64,000 nucleotides of DNA, taken from contig QNGE01000132.1 in assembly GCA_008508345.1 (NCBI GenBank), positions 85,110-149,109 of the forward strand. The letters run 5' to 3'. The first letter of the stretch is position 1, and each line of letters starts with the position of its first letter. This DNA is from Paragonimus westermani (taxonomy: Eukaryota > Platyhelminthes > Trematoda > Plagiorchiida > Troglotrematidae). The notes below the pieces were generated by a model. The model did no database searches. It was given only the letters and a program-made list of their open reading frames with translations, and was not told the origin of the DNA. The position numbers and the translations under genes were made by a program. Below, in pieces: positions 53,024-63,980 of this stretch.

Positions 53024-53209
53024 ATGACAACAATCGTCCATCCTGGAACATGCAACGTCGCACTTCGCCTTCATGGCAGTGAGCTAATGTGGTCTGGATC
53101 ATTGCTATTAAAAGAACCAGTTTTTCTCTATCCACCGGTTTCTCCAGATTTTTGTCCAACAGGACACTTCTGGGATCAGTTAGGCCGGACTTCCAACAAG
53201 GAAATGTGA
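53024..53209 (+). pseudogene. Tc1/mariner transposase C-terminal fragment
   Basis: A 61-codon frame ends with LYPPVSPDFCPTGHFWDQLG, which follows the Tc1/mariner ending 'WP-x-x-SPDLNPIEH-x-WD-x-LGR'. The catalytic position within NPIE has become Pro-Thr-Gly. Upstream in the same frame, HPGTCNVALRLHG parallels 'DNA-x-PHVA', with the Asp changed to His. Both changes, and the lack of an N-terminal half, show a dead remnant. It belongs to a different lineage from the transposase at 38451-39511. Confidence 0.5.
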
Positions 53210-54003
53210 TCTCATTGAGGATACTAAGAGCTGGTCACCTAACCCCATTCATTAGTTGGTAGTTTCTGTTGGGCGTTTCCGAAAATTGCTACCATCTGAC
53301 AAGTAATACGGTGATATCAACTTAGGTTCGATAGATCCGTGATAAAAACGCAGAACGATCAATCTAACTATTTTGTCGTCCTAAGAGAAGATATATGTGG
53401 ATTTTGATGTTCGTGCCAAGCCCATTCATAACACGGTACTGTTGGCTCAGAAAACAAAAAAGAGGGCACAGATCGAGAAATGCCGAGGAAAGGGAGGGCA
53501 CAAGGTGGATAGAAGACAGTGACTGTTGGATTCAAACATTTTATCAGTGTTGACATGTTGCCATAATTAAGTAGGTTTTCGGTTATCGTTGTAAAAGATT
53601 ACAGGTTTCTCGAACTGCACTGATGTTCTGCCTAACCTAACACAGAATAGCGAACAAATCGTTCATTGTCTATGACAACCTGATCAACTGTGTGCCTCGT
53701 AATCAGCCTAAAGAATGAGCGCTTTGGCAGACCGCAGTGGTTCCACAGAATTTCTAGTGACATGGTTTTACGCTGTCTACTGCAGTAGCTGTAAGCCTCT
53801 TAGTTGGCGTAAAATGATGCGGAGTATTAAAACTGTACTCGAATCAACCTAGCTTTTTACAAAAATAAGTAACGTTTGCAAAATTTACAATGAAGTTCCA
53901 AGTGGAGTGAGCGCACAGAAAACGACGGTTGACAGTTAAACATTTATACAACGGTAACTTGGACAATCCAGCGGAATGGCACAAGACGAACAGTTCGTTA
54001 TGA
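53210..54003. other. No recognisable gene
   Basis: Frames of 62 codons or less, no repeat partner and no motif. A short purine-rich run lies at about 53450-53515 on the plus strand. Confidence 0.4.
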
Positions 54004-54120
54004 GGTGGGTGTGGGTTACGTTTTGAACAACAAGTTTTTGTGATGTGTTACTGGTGTGGCAAAGTTGAGAATCACTCAGATAAAGCAGAATGTACACAGC
54101 GTGTGAAGAAATGCGCATGA
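54004..54120 (+). pseudogene. CCHC zinc-knuckle remnant of an LTR retrotransposon
   Basis: Between in-frame stops at 54001 and 54118 the plus strand encodes VMCYWCGKVENHSDKAECTQ followed by RVKKCA. The C-x2-C...H...C array resembles the gag knuckle of Gypsy-like elements ('CYWCG...H...KC...C-x-x-C'), but spacing is CX2CX5HX5C rather than CX2CX4HX4C. A second knuckle would start at KKCA and is cut by a stop. The nucleic-acid-binding role is family knowledge. No protease or RT could be read downstream with confidence. Confidence 0.4.
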
Positions 54121-57100
54121 GGAAAACAATCTGTTTGACCAGTGGGACGTGGTGGACGAACGGAACCAAATATGAATGTGTGAATACCGGTAGCACTTTT
54201 GATAACCCACTAATTTGTCGTTTGGCACTTGGAGGAACAATCACCGAGCGGGCTTTATCGTCACACTGATCACAAAAAGTTGTGTTGTCCTAACTCTATT
54301 ATGTTTGATTCTGGGCAGCAATACCAAGCTTACGGTGAAATCATTTCAACAAGCCTGTATGCCTTTGTTATACCGTTGGTATTTGTTACGTAGTTTAAAC
54401 AGTAAACCACAGGCAAACGAATAACTTCTCCACAGAGATATCCACAAATAGATCTCAAAACACACCTTTAAAACAGTACTGTATACAAATTACCAAAATA
54501 GAATTCCAAAGATCTATACAAGAGATCAAAAGGAGTGCTGAATACGGACTTTATTAGGTGTGTATCACTGGAGAAAAATTAGCTCGATTTGATATCACCA
54601 GATTGACTTAGGAAAGCAGGCAGGTTAGACGTTTAGTTTAACGTTCTTCTTGAGCACACACATCACCGGTGTTCACCGAGCAGATAAGCCACTTTGATCG
54701 CAGTTTAAGGGTTAGCAGTTCGTAAACGACAACACATCATGGCCGCGTGTTCGTCGGCTAGACTGATAGAACTACATCGAATCGAGTGTATCCAGATTAC
54801 CTTGTTGTCAATGATCCGACAACTGTAGAACAGGCGAGCCCCCCATGACTCAAGCACCAACGGAATGTGGGGCGATTGGCGATTGCTTTTCTCGTATTCC
54901 TCAACCAATTGCCCAACGCAATGTCACCTATAAAATTGCGTTCAACTAGAAATACAACAAACTAATAACGGTATACACAGATTCCAGTTTCCAATTTCTT
55001 TTGCGTCAAGACTAGAAGTGAGATCGAGCTAGTTTATTACTTGCCGTTAATCTCACGGAGTCGATTACTACAAATTGGCTCCGAGTTGTGAAATTTTCTG
55101 CGACTGAACAGTTCAATAGTGAAGAATGGGTGAGATGTTTTGAGCACCGATACATCATCCAGAAGAACACCAAACAGGATCAATCAGCCACATCTCTCAC
55201 TGATAGCAGGCTTAGCATGTAAGTTATTTTCTCATGACACTGGCTGAATTTCCCAGAAAGAGCTTACAACCTCCGTTCTTCACTAAGCTTTGTCCATTCG
55301 CCGCGTATCACCAAACTACAAGTCTATGTGTAGATATTCCTTATTCGAAATTGCAACTTATTTGCCAATCACTGACCTCACAGTTGCTCGTCTTCCGATA
55401 AAAATACCCAAGTGTAACCGAAGTTACACAAGCGTGTCTAAGTGTTGAGGTGACGTTTTAATCCAAGAAGTATCCAGTCCTTAATTTGAGTAGAGTTCAC
55501 TGCATTGCAGTTGAAAGTGTAGACAATATTATTTCCACGGTCTCGCAGATAGCAACTAAGCACCCAGCGGCTCTATGCGCACCCCAGTTCACATCGGTAG
55601 ACTGTGAGTTCCGAGTTTGCTTGCCGTACTGTTCATCTCACGCTGACCAACAACAATGTGACTGCTTCCCAGTCAATGTCCATTCTTCCGGAACGTGGTC
55701 AAAGACGAATCACTTGACCAAACCGTGAAAATAAATCAACTTTTCGATACAGATTAATTATATGACCGTCGTTAACAACGCCATGGGTTAAGCGGGGCGG
55801 ATTAAAGTATCCCACTACACGGATACTCATGATCACCAGGATGATCACTGGACGATTAGCTGAATGTTGGCCGCTTTGGTGTTAGCGGATTTTTTCGGAT
55901 TTGATCTATCTCCTTTTCATCCAGCTTTTTAACGACCAACGTCTGGAATTGACGGGGTGAACACTAAAGTGATATTCTATAGCCACGGTAGCTGGATTGA
56001 CTCAATTGTTGGCACTCGATCGAGTATCGCCTACCATTACCTGTGCAAAGATATCGTTCGATTGGAATACCAGATCACGTAAAAATTAATTTTTGACCAC
56101 TTGAAACCCACGGGACCTTGCCTATTCCTGATGGTTCCACGTTATGAATTCGGCGTTCATTACTTCACTTCCAGCAGATTTCCATCATGTATTCTTTAGG
56201 AGCAGAAATCCTGTAGCGTGCTTCCACTCGCTCCTTGTCTGTTTATCAGTACGATACACGCTGGTTTCCTGTTAAACCGGAATAGCAAATCGCATGCTAA
56301 GACAGTAACCATGGTGTAACGAATTCGGACACTGTTTTACAAACACCAAAACATGCATCGAAGGAAAAGCTCACTGAAACAGCCACGATTTTAATGTTAA
56401 CCAATGTAGTCTGCATAGACTCATTGTCGACGACTCCTGTCGGTCCTCGCACTTGCCAGCCGTTATTTTGGTTACAATATTGTGCTCACGTAGCTGAGGC
56501 AAACTCTTATGAGCTGACTCATTTCGGTGAATAACAGGGCCCAAAAAATCATACGTGTCTGACGTTCAAGGGTAGTTTTGCAGTCTCGGTTAGAATGGAT
56601 TGACTGGGTCATGCTTTTTGTGGTCTGCCAACCTGAATTTCCGAGTAGGCAGGCCAGATGAGGTATTATTTAAAAGATTTTGTTTGCCCATCTATCTGCT
56701 GTGATATTTTTCCATTCCACATAATGTACACACATAGCTCTTTACAACAGAATGATTCAGTCAACAAATTGAATTTATTACAGCGCGGAATTTACCTTGA
56801 ACGCCAGACACAAATCATCAGTGGCTGTTGAAATCCCCAATCAACCTTCATACTGAGGATAGTTCGAAGTGGTCTAACAAACGTACACCATCTCACACAG
56901 ATATGCTGTTGACTGTCGTTACGGAAATGGTGAGCTGCACGAAAAAAATGAACAAATTGCAATTGGCAATTGTTAAATAGATTTGGATAGGTGCATTTTC
57001 TGTCTGAACAGTGTAGTTTCATTTCCATTGTTAAGATTCTTTGAACAAACTAGTCTGGCTCTATTGACCAAGGTTTTGGCTAATTAGCTGGTGTAACTAA

Positions 57101-58435
57101 TTGAGCTAAGACTGTAACTAATGGAACTAGCTAACTCTCAGCAGTTGCGCATTTGTGTCCAGATTTGCAAAATCAACATCACTACATCACATTTATGCCT
57201 GGTTTTTACAAGGAAATGGTTCATTAGTTTGAATATATGAGCGGAACTTATTTCGCAAATATTATTATGGCCCATATACGATCAGGGTGATAGTTAAATT
57301 GTGAATTACTACGAGTTGATGAGAACCCCTTGATGGAGTAGTGACTAGTGAACTAACGTGTCTTCTGTTCATCATCTGAAACATATGCCGTATAAGGCAA
57401 ATGGTCAAGATTGTGTGAAACACACGAAAGGGTTTGTGCAAATTTGTACTTGGTGTTCGTAACATTAGCACTGGCCTGCAGACTGCTTGTGGGAATGAGA
57501 TAAACAGAACAAATAACTCTCAAATGAGTTAGTATGTATTACTGAACAGAGGGCGTTTTCCGCGGGTTAAGTGATTAAAAAACTGATGACAGCGAGAAAC
57601 TAAGATAAAGGTTCCTCATGACTGAGAAGTGTACAACATGTTAGACAATAACGAGGAGAATTGCACCACTTCAAAAATATATTCCTTCACAGATGTGGGT
57701 AGAAGTCAACGTCATATACAGTAAACCATACACCCAAGGAATGAACACCAACGGAAAAGTAGTCAGCGAGGAGACAAGTGATTTACGGTAGCTTTGGTAG
57801 GTGCGTCGGTTTACCATTCAACTACACTGGATGAAGACAATTCTGATTGATTCAGTGGATTTTGTTACTCCAAAGATATCCCAATTCCACGATGAAAACA
57901 ATCACTTAGACATATAGGTCCAGAATTACAGTAAAATGTATGGCAACTTCCGCTAGCCTTCAGCTGTCAAGAGATCAGCGCACAGAGGAAATGTGATCAG
58001 GGAAATTACGAGTTGCTTGCAACTTTTTAGAACAAGATATTTCTCAGTTTGTATTTTCCGAACAACAATTTCGTGAGTACAGTCAGAAAAAATGGAAGCT
58101 GGAAAATATATATTAACAGCTGTGAAATACGAAACGCTGCACACATACTACTAGTCAAGAAAAGCGAGGCTGTGGCATGTGGAGAGTGAGAAGGCATCAT
58201 AAATCTTGCCCGTCATCCTGTTGAGATAACGCACCTCGTTAAAACAAAGCACCTATCATCCGATACAGTAAGCTGGTGTTAGTGGGGCCTACTATGCTCG
58301 CCAAGATGACAAACAAGTATACTGTAGATTGGTAGGAGTGAAGCTAATATCTGTCGACGCAATTCTAGTCAGTCTATCGGGTAAGTTGCGCTACCTGGGA
58401 GAACGGATAACACTTTTTGTCACGTTTACTCTAGT
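54121..58435. other. No recognisable gene
   Basis: An 80-codon plus frame at 55486-55728 is Cys-rich (about eight Cys) but lacks splice boundaries or a known pattern. The region just after the knuckle (54190-54270) reads TGSTFDNPLICRLALG in one frame, which might be a very decayed protease entry. I would not annotate it. Confidence 0.35.
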
Positions 58436-58708
58436 GTGCAGCCATATCGCTTTCAGTGCAATCAGTCATTACAAATGGGGATTCTATGGTGCATCCTATG
58501 CGTGCATCCGCCGGATCCGCAAACACTATACTGCCAATTTCAGCCAAATGACGTCAAGTACAACGAGGAGAATCAACACTTTGAATTGTCTCATTTTAAT
58601 TGTTCACCTAATGTGATACAGACCGTCGCTGTCACCATGCTAACGTATAGTTAATGTCAAAGTTACCGTTTACATACGAGGTTTTATTATTATGATTGTG
58701 CAAATAAA
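58436..58708 (+). CDS. Candidate 3'-terminal exon (hypothetical)
   Basis: A pyrimidine-rich stretch (CACTTTTTGTCACGTTTACT) leads into GTGTGCAG and then a frame reading CILCVHPPDPQTLYCQFQPN and KYNEENQHFELSHFNCSPNV, with a TAA at about 58652. A canonical AATAAA follows at about 58703, some 50 nt after the stop. Acceptor-like sequence, an open frame with several Cys and a nearby polyadenylation signal together fit a last exon. I do not recognise the protein, and the same stretch is also open in a second frame (58329-58616). No upstream exon could be identified. Confidence 0.25.
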
Positions 58709-59706
58709 CTATAGCATTACACTGTGTTTTACTGTCATCTACACCAGTCAAACTTTACAATAACCGAAGTGATCTCACATAAAAGCAGTAGACTGAAGTT
58801 TGTTTGAACTGTCTCCGTGAAAAATGAACTATAAACCAGTAAGAGAAACATTTTCTTAACAAAATTACATCATCACCGCGTGTTGCTATGGGGCCACTGG
58901 ACTAAATCGCTGACATAGAAGTGTGCATTAGCTCCCAAACTGCGGTGCGGTTGCCGGTGCACTAGTTGAGTGGCAGAATACTTGCAATGCGATTGAAATA
59001 CACGTAGCTAGTCCCACACTTTTAAATTACGGAGTCCACATCGTTCCACCTAAATATGAACCAGCATCCTCAGAAAGGGTATCACTTAAGCTCTACGACG
59101 GGCTCTGCTAAGTACCCAGCAAGATTTCAGTGGCCACTATGAATTTTAGCGTATAAACAAAGCCAAAATCGGCTATCGGTCACTTTTTAATGAGGCAGTC
59201 GGATTGGCAACCACTGATTTTTAGTCAAAAGTGATCACAGTCAGATTCTGCACGTGACTCCTTCCTCTCACTACGATGAGATTTAGAGCCAGCCGTCATA
59301 ATCGAGAATTCACCAATGAAAGTTGGTATTAAATTTGATCTATGTTCTTCTACCAACCAGCTAAAGTTGGACGTTACAAAAAAGGCAGTCCTTTTGGTGT
59401 TTTCGTTTCCAATATTCTGGATCAGCATTTCTTGTTAGGTAAGGGAATCGAGAGAAGCCTGTATCTGAAAACGGCCTGTCGACTTTGCAACGATTGAAAC
59501 GAATGTCCAGACACACCTGTAAACACCGCAACACGAGCTTGACAGTTTCAAATCTACGCTCACTAAAATTTGTTTCCTTAACAAAGCCACCCGCAAAATC
59601 GAATCTCTAGTCTTCCGAAGAGAAATAAGGAGCTGACATTGTGAATGATAAGTTTACCCGTGCTATGAATATATATTCTTCAAAGTTTCGTTGACCGTGA
59701 TTTCAG
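58709..59706. other. No recognisable gene between two exon candidates
   Basis: Only short frames are present, and no donor/acceptor pair was clear enough to link the two candidate terminal exons. Both lie on the plus strand, so they would have to belong to separate transcripts. Confidence 0.35.
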
Positions 59707-59905
59707 ATGTACGGACAGATGTCGTGGACGTTTGCAAGCAGACAGTTTAACTGCGAAGGGAGAATAAACAGTACATATATCTCACTGATATACTGGAATG
59801 TTTACCACAGAGTGATGAAGCGCTTGCCCACCCTTGAAGCCAGTAGGTACCCGCCTTTCGTCATCCGAATTGAAGTTTTTCAGTGTCGACATTAAAATAA
59901 ATAGT
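59707..59905 (+). CDS. Candidate 3'-terminal exon (hypothetical)
   Basis: The frame begins directly after a good acceptor (GTTGACCGTGATTTCAG, with ATG as the next codon) and encodes 62 residues, including GQMSWTFASRQFNCEGR and EASRYPPFVIRIEVFQ. A TAA follows at 59893-59895 and an AATAAA about 3 nt further on (about 59899-59904). The signal sits close to the stop, which is tight but possible. The peptide is not recognised. Chance occurrence in AT-rich DNA is the main alternative. Confidence 0.3.
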
Positions 59906-61549
59906 GAATAAATAGAGAACAATGCATAATTTGTTCGGTGGTTTGAACCGTGTGATCACGGTAGAAATCTTCCAAGTTATAATAATGAGTCGAAGATTTC
60001 GGTCCCAATCGAACTTTTTTCCACAGTACAATCAATCCATAATGTTGGATTGTTTAATGTCCTCTGCATCTATTCACAAATGAAGTTTTTAGTCTAACGT
60101 GTTCAGCCGGTATGCAGATTGCGGGTTTGAACCTGCTGGCGGTTGTTGTTGGCGTTAGATACAGTTAATTTTTAGTGGATTATGTTGCAACGTAGTAAGA
60201 ATATTCAGCGACTAGACATGGTAACCGTTAATCGCACGAGCTTAATCAGCCCGAAATAATGAATGTACACTTCCAGTCTGTTCCAACTTTTTAAGCACCG
60301 CATACGAAACAATGTCTTCTAGGTTAGCACTTAACGGTTAACCAGACACTAGAGTCGTTCATCCTGTACTCTCAGTGGTCAGAAGGCTTGACGTCATCAA
60401 AATGATCCACAAAATTCCCATAGTCTTCCCAGTTTATTCCGGTGACTTACTCTAAAAGAGAAACAGCCTTGACGTTCAATCATGCGATCGATATGATAAG
60501 TACTAATAGTCAAACACCAAAGATGCAACCAGGCGCTGGTAGCACACAGTGACTTGCATGGGTGACGGGTGTACCACTGACTGTTGGGTCTATTCACAGT
60601 GAGTTTTTGCTCATATCCAAAGGAGTGCTACCGAACATTATTTCTGCAGCTGAACTTTTGAGAACAAAAACCACACCGGACGTGGCTTCCGATAAGGAAA
60701 CCAAGACAAATACACTGGGAATGTATGTGAACGAGTTCTTTTCTCTTTCTGTAAATTGACTACAAATCGATGATGCTATTCTACTCGAGATGCTGCTAAC
60801 TGTCCATACAGTCCAAACCGTACTAAAATCAGTTTGATTGCAGCCAGTTGGTCATGTGGTTTCACAGAACAGGAATAGCTATTACGGTCCTGAAATGCCA
60901 ATAACAACCTTATCAATCATTAAACCCTCGTGCAGGCCCCCTGTTTTTCTCATCGCCATCCTCTGTCTCAAACCACACTCAAGGGAATTGACAAAATTCC
61001 ACAAAATGTCTGCTTGGATAAGCATAAACCCGATGGGAAAAGATATTCGTGTGCCATTTTGAACAAAACTGATTCTCATGCCCCCTGATAGTCTAAGGGA
61101 ACTGTGGGTAGCATCTGGTTGTAATTTCAACAACACACACATTCCAATTCGTAGGGTGTTGGTGACCGGATGCTAGCCATCTTGGACGAAATTCATAGTT
61201 GTGAACTTCAGTGTGTACATATGGTGGACATGTGTGCTTGAAATCAAATTGATAGACGTTGTAAAAACTACATGCATGTATAACGTGTGATAGTAAGATC
61301 TTCGAGAATAAGTGCAGTAAATTGATTCACCCAACCGTTAAGCAGTGGGAAGCAAAAATCTAGTAAAGTCCCTGAACCAACGGTTTTACTCCCAAAAACA
61401 ATCAGTTGACGTACTGACATTGAAAAACAAGAAATTTCTGCCCCTGAAACCAGCATGCCAGAAAATCGACTCTCACCAAAGAGTTGCGATTGAACGTGCG
61501 AACAGATGCAGATCAGTATGCAAACACACGATCTTGTGAAGTTACCGAA
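59906..61549. other. No recognisable gene
   Basis: Frames up to 86 codons (60882-61142, minus) are not recognisable. A GGGTTTGAACC motif at about 60123 resembles a B box but has no partner A box. A 131-codon minus frame (61268-61663) and two plus frames overlap the hammerhead-like site at 61550-61611. Overlap on both strands argues that these are not all coding. Confidence 0.35.
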
Positions 61550-61611
61550 GAGCAACACTCCTGAGGAAGGCCACCCGAGGTGGTTGAAACGTAGAGTATT
61601 ACAACTTGCTC
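61550..61611 (+). ncRNA. Penelope-type hammerhead-like fold
   Basis: The stretch folds as a type I hammerhead. Stem Ib is GAGCAA (61550-61555) with TTGCTC (61606-61611), and stem Ia is ACTC (61557-61560) with GAGT (61594-61597). The core CTGAGGA (61561-61567) has the variable position 7 as G. Stem II pairs GGCCACC (61569-61575) with GGTGGTT (61579-61585) around CGA. Then comes GAAAC and GTA (61586-61593), giving a two-pair stem III without a loop and A as the cleavage nucleotide. One extra A (61568) separates core and stem II. Hammerheads with very short stem III are known in Penelope-like elements and are thought to act as dimers. In-cis activity is doubtful. Confidence 0.5.
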
Positions 61612-61929
61612 GAAACGTTGTGTTATTCCCAATCTGTATATCAATAGCAAAAATTATATACATTCATTTTCAAAGCTGTTTACTGTACCATTTTCACTCA
61701 CAGTTCTTTGGTTTCTCATGTGTTACGACCGGTTTTGTCCTCTAGCTTGACTAGCCAACAAACTGTCATTTGGCGTAATCTGCAGTAAACAATCAGAAAA
61801 AGTCTGTCAATAAAATAATAAACGATGCAAACCGCATGAAAATGCATTGACTATCGTCAGCAAGACGGTTACGATGCACTGCCCCCAAGCAGTCGTGCAA
61901 TCCGTTTAATATTGACCGGCCATGCCTGA

Positions 61930-62095
61930 GATAAGATCAATGACGCGGTGGTCAGCACGAGTAACCGGAGCACTAATTCCGGCGGTGGAAAGGAACTACC
62001 TTCCTGATAAGGTGTAGCGCAAGAGGGAGCAGAGATTAGGACTTCTTTCGAAAGGGCTTAACTAGAGCGTTTATGGGAATGTAAAAGCTGCAATT
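61930..62095 (+). repeat. Old copy of the hammerhead/tRNA-like repeat
   Basis: GACGCGGTGGTCAGCACGAG parallels the A-box region (GGTGCGGTGGTCTACACGGT). ATTCCGGCGGTGGAAAGGA parallels CAAATCCCGGCCGTGGCAAGGA. CTGATAAGG sits where CTGATGAG is expected. GGACTTCTTTCGAAAGGGCT and TAGAGCGTTTATGGGAATGT follow the tail. The ribozyme is destroyed (no GAAAC after stem II). The order of five separate blocks supports homology despite strong divergence. Confidence 0.4.
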
Positions 62096-63550
62096 AATTT
62101 CGAATGATATTCAACTCACAATAGCCAAAATCTCCCAAAAATTAACATTGAAAATAATTAAAGTTGTATGCTTGGAGTTGGTAATAACATACATGAAATA
62201 CTACCATACTCAGTTTCAGTATGGTTGGGTTAATGACGATCTGATGAGTGACAGAAAAACTAGATGTGTATTTTCAGGAAATCAGTGCACAAATCGCGTT
62301 CGTATTTCGGGTTCCGTGTGAAACGATTGTTGTCTGGATGCGCAAAACTTTCAAACTTCTGTGACAAATACTGTTAGATTCATTTGGACACCCGAATGTT
62401 AGATGACTTCCAGTTTTCTGCAATAGCACGTGAGTGTACTAAAACCTGGGTCGACAAGGTGAATTCATTATTCTTCCGGGGAATACACACATTTCTGCTG
62501 CCAGGTCGGCTATAAAACTCCCTCTGCCTGTTGTCAGCAGGTGACACCACATTGCAAGAAGCTCAGATATTCCAAACAGCCACACCGAATTAATTGCCTC
62601 AAAGGATCCATCTCTATCATTCGGGCAACCACACGGGAACCTAAAACCAAGGCATGTTGTCAGCATATTTGCTTCACATTCGTTTTTAGACAGGATTACA
62701 ACAGAATGATTGAGGGTGCGCAGCTTGATGTCAGTGAGAACTGAGGACTTGAAAGATACTACGTTTAAAAGTTTCTCAGTCGGTCAAACACTCAGCTTAT
62801 CGGAAGCTAGAAGTGAGAAAATTTAGCATTACAATTAACTCACATGAAATACACGCTTGACTTGCAGACAAAGCCGTAATTTCAGCTTCAAAAAGAGACC
62901 GAAATCTCACAATATTCAGAACAATCATTGATATTTCCGAACTCACAATGCTTTGTGAAAGGGAGTATGCGTCATGTACACCGTGGATCCGGTGGGTGTA
63001 ATTTTTGCTAAAATGATATTATCAGTAAAAGCGCATGCGGTTGGTAAGCACTGCCCTCACAATTTCGGCTTTCCCCGAACGCCAGTTAGAGCAGAAACAC
63101 GAGGTTAATAATTGTGCGTGCCAATGCGGGTTAATATAGGTCGATCTTAATCATTGTAAGTGAAATTCCGTATGCGGACCAGTAACCGGGTTTGTGCAAT
63201 CTTAACACTAATAAATATCAACGTCTCAATGCACATTGATATAACTGAAATATGAAAATTTTTTGTCGCCAAATGTCATTTTCAAATGACATAACGTATC
63301 AACATGTTGTCTCATCCTCCCAATGTGCATTCTAATTGATGTAACTGAAAGGATTCCCTAAATAATGTACGTTGAAACGAACTGACAGATTTGTTGCATG
63401 CAGTCACGGACTTCACGGTCTACTGATGTGGTTTGGTTCCAAAGTACAAAGTTCCATTGAAACACTTGCGGTCTAGGCATAGGTGACTTCGTGAAGATGA
63501 ACATTCCCTGTACCATGTGACATTTATCCAATTCTCACCAATTCTATCGT
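62096..63550. other. No recognisable gene; a small hairpin and short direct repeat
   Basis: At 63273-63292 ATGTCATTT and AAATGACAT form a perfect 9-bp inverted repeat with two bases between. Around it, CAATGCACATTGATATAACT (63229) and CAATGTGCATTCTAATTGAT (63321) form an imperfect direct repeat, each followed within a few bases by AACTGAAA. No protein or RNA gene was recognised. Confidence 0.45.
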
Positions 63551-63650
63551 GAGTAGTCGGGGATTTGGTTTACTTTCAAGTTGACCATCACTCACATTTG
63601 ATCGCAGCCTTCGCATTCAGATAGACTTTACAGCCAGCCTCTTTCGAAAA

Positions 63651-63707
63651 CAAGCACTAGACTCGAGTTTCGCTCTCATTAGAGCTCATCAGTAGTGCAT
63701 ATCCTTG
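63651..63707 (-). ncRNA. Type I hammerhead ribozyme, all core bases intact
   Basis: Minus strand, 5' to 3': stem I strand GCACUA (63698-63693), core CUGAUGA (63692-63686), stem II GCUCU-AAUG-AGAGC (63685-63672), GAA (63671-63669), stem III AC-UCGA-GU (63668-63661), cleavage base C (63660), then stem I strand UAGUGC (63659-63654). All core positions match the hammerhead consensus. Stem I has six perfect pairs with a further CAA/UUG beyond an asymmetric bulge, stem II has five, and stem III has two with a four-base loop. The predicted cut falls between 63660 and 63659. This minimal stem III is typical of animal retrozymes, in which a tandem or dimeric context helps cleavage. Confidence 0.85.
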
Positions 63708-63715
63708 CCACGGCT

Positions 63716-63770
63716 GGGATTTGAACTCCGGCCAGGCTTTCATGAGACAACTGTATCAACCATTGCGCCA
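63716..63770 (-). promoter_or_regulatory. tRNA-like internal Pol III promoter (A and B boxes)
   Basis: On the minus strand TGGCGCAATGG (63770-63760) fits an A box and GTTCAAATCCC (63726-63716) a B box, with tRNA-like spacing of about 33 nt. Transcription by RNA polymerase III is inferred from the motif pair. The hammerhead lies just downstream, so a transcript reading a tandem array would be cut into unit-length RNAs. Confidence 0.75.
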
Positions 63771-63980
63771 TTGGCCTCACATTACGCACGACCGAATTAT
63801 CAAATCTGAACGTTCAGCCACTCCTGCTTGTGAGCAACGATCAGGTAGCCCGATCGTTTCGAGAGGAGACACAGTTACTGCCAGTTAACTCCAATCGACA
63901 ACCCCGCGATTAGGACTTCCAAGGCAGATCGGGATCACTGAACTCATTAAACCTGCAAGGCGATATTTTAGATTACTGAT

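Larger units (their letters stand above)
63551..63980 (-). repeat. Retrozyme-like tandem repeat unit with tRNA-like promoter and hammerhead
   Basis: A complete 430-bp unit, bounded by GAGTAGTCGGGGATTTGGTT at 63551 and the same 20 bases at 63981. Transcribed from the minus strand, it carries in order: a 5' part (CCTAATCGCGGGG ... CTCCTCTCG), the A box, the B box, the hammerhead, and a tail with GCTGGCTG and CAAATGTGAGTGATGG. No protein is encoded. The architecture matches the schistosome Sm-alpha family and animal retrozymes as known from the literature, while the sequence-level family is not named here. It is the least decayed of the copies in this window. Confidence 0.9.

Noticed and set aside
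57580..57605. CTGATGACAGCGAGAAAC, hammerhead-like core
   Set aside because: Only six unpaired bases lie between the core and GAAA, so stem II is missing.
60100..60150. Possible tRNA gene around GGGTTTGAACC
   Set aside because: No acceptor stem or A box at the right distance on either strand.
62239..62262. CTGATGAGTGACAGAAAAAC, hammerhead-like core
   Set aside because: No complementary stem II and no stem I partner; chance resemblance.
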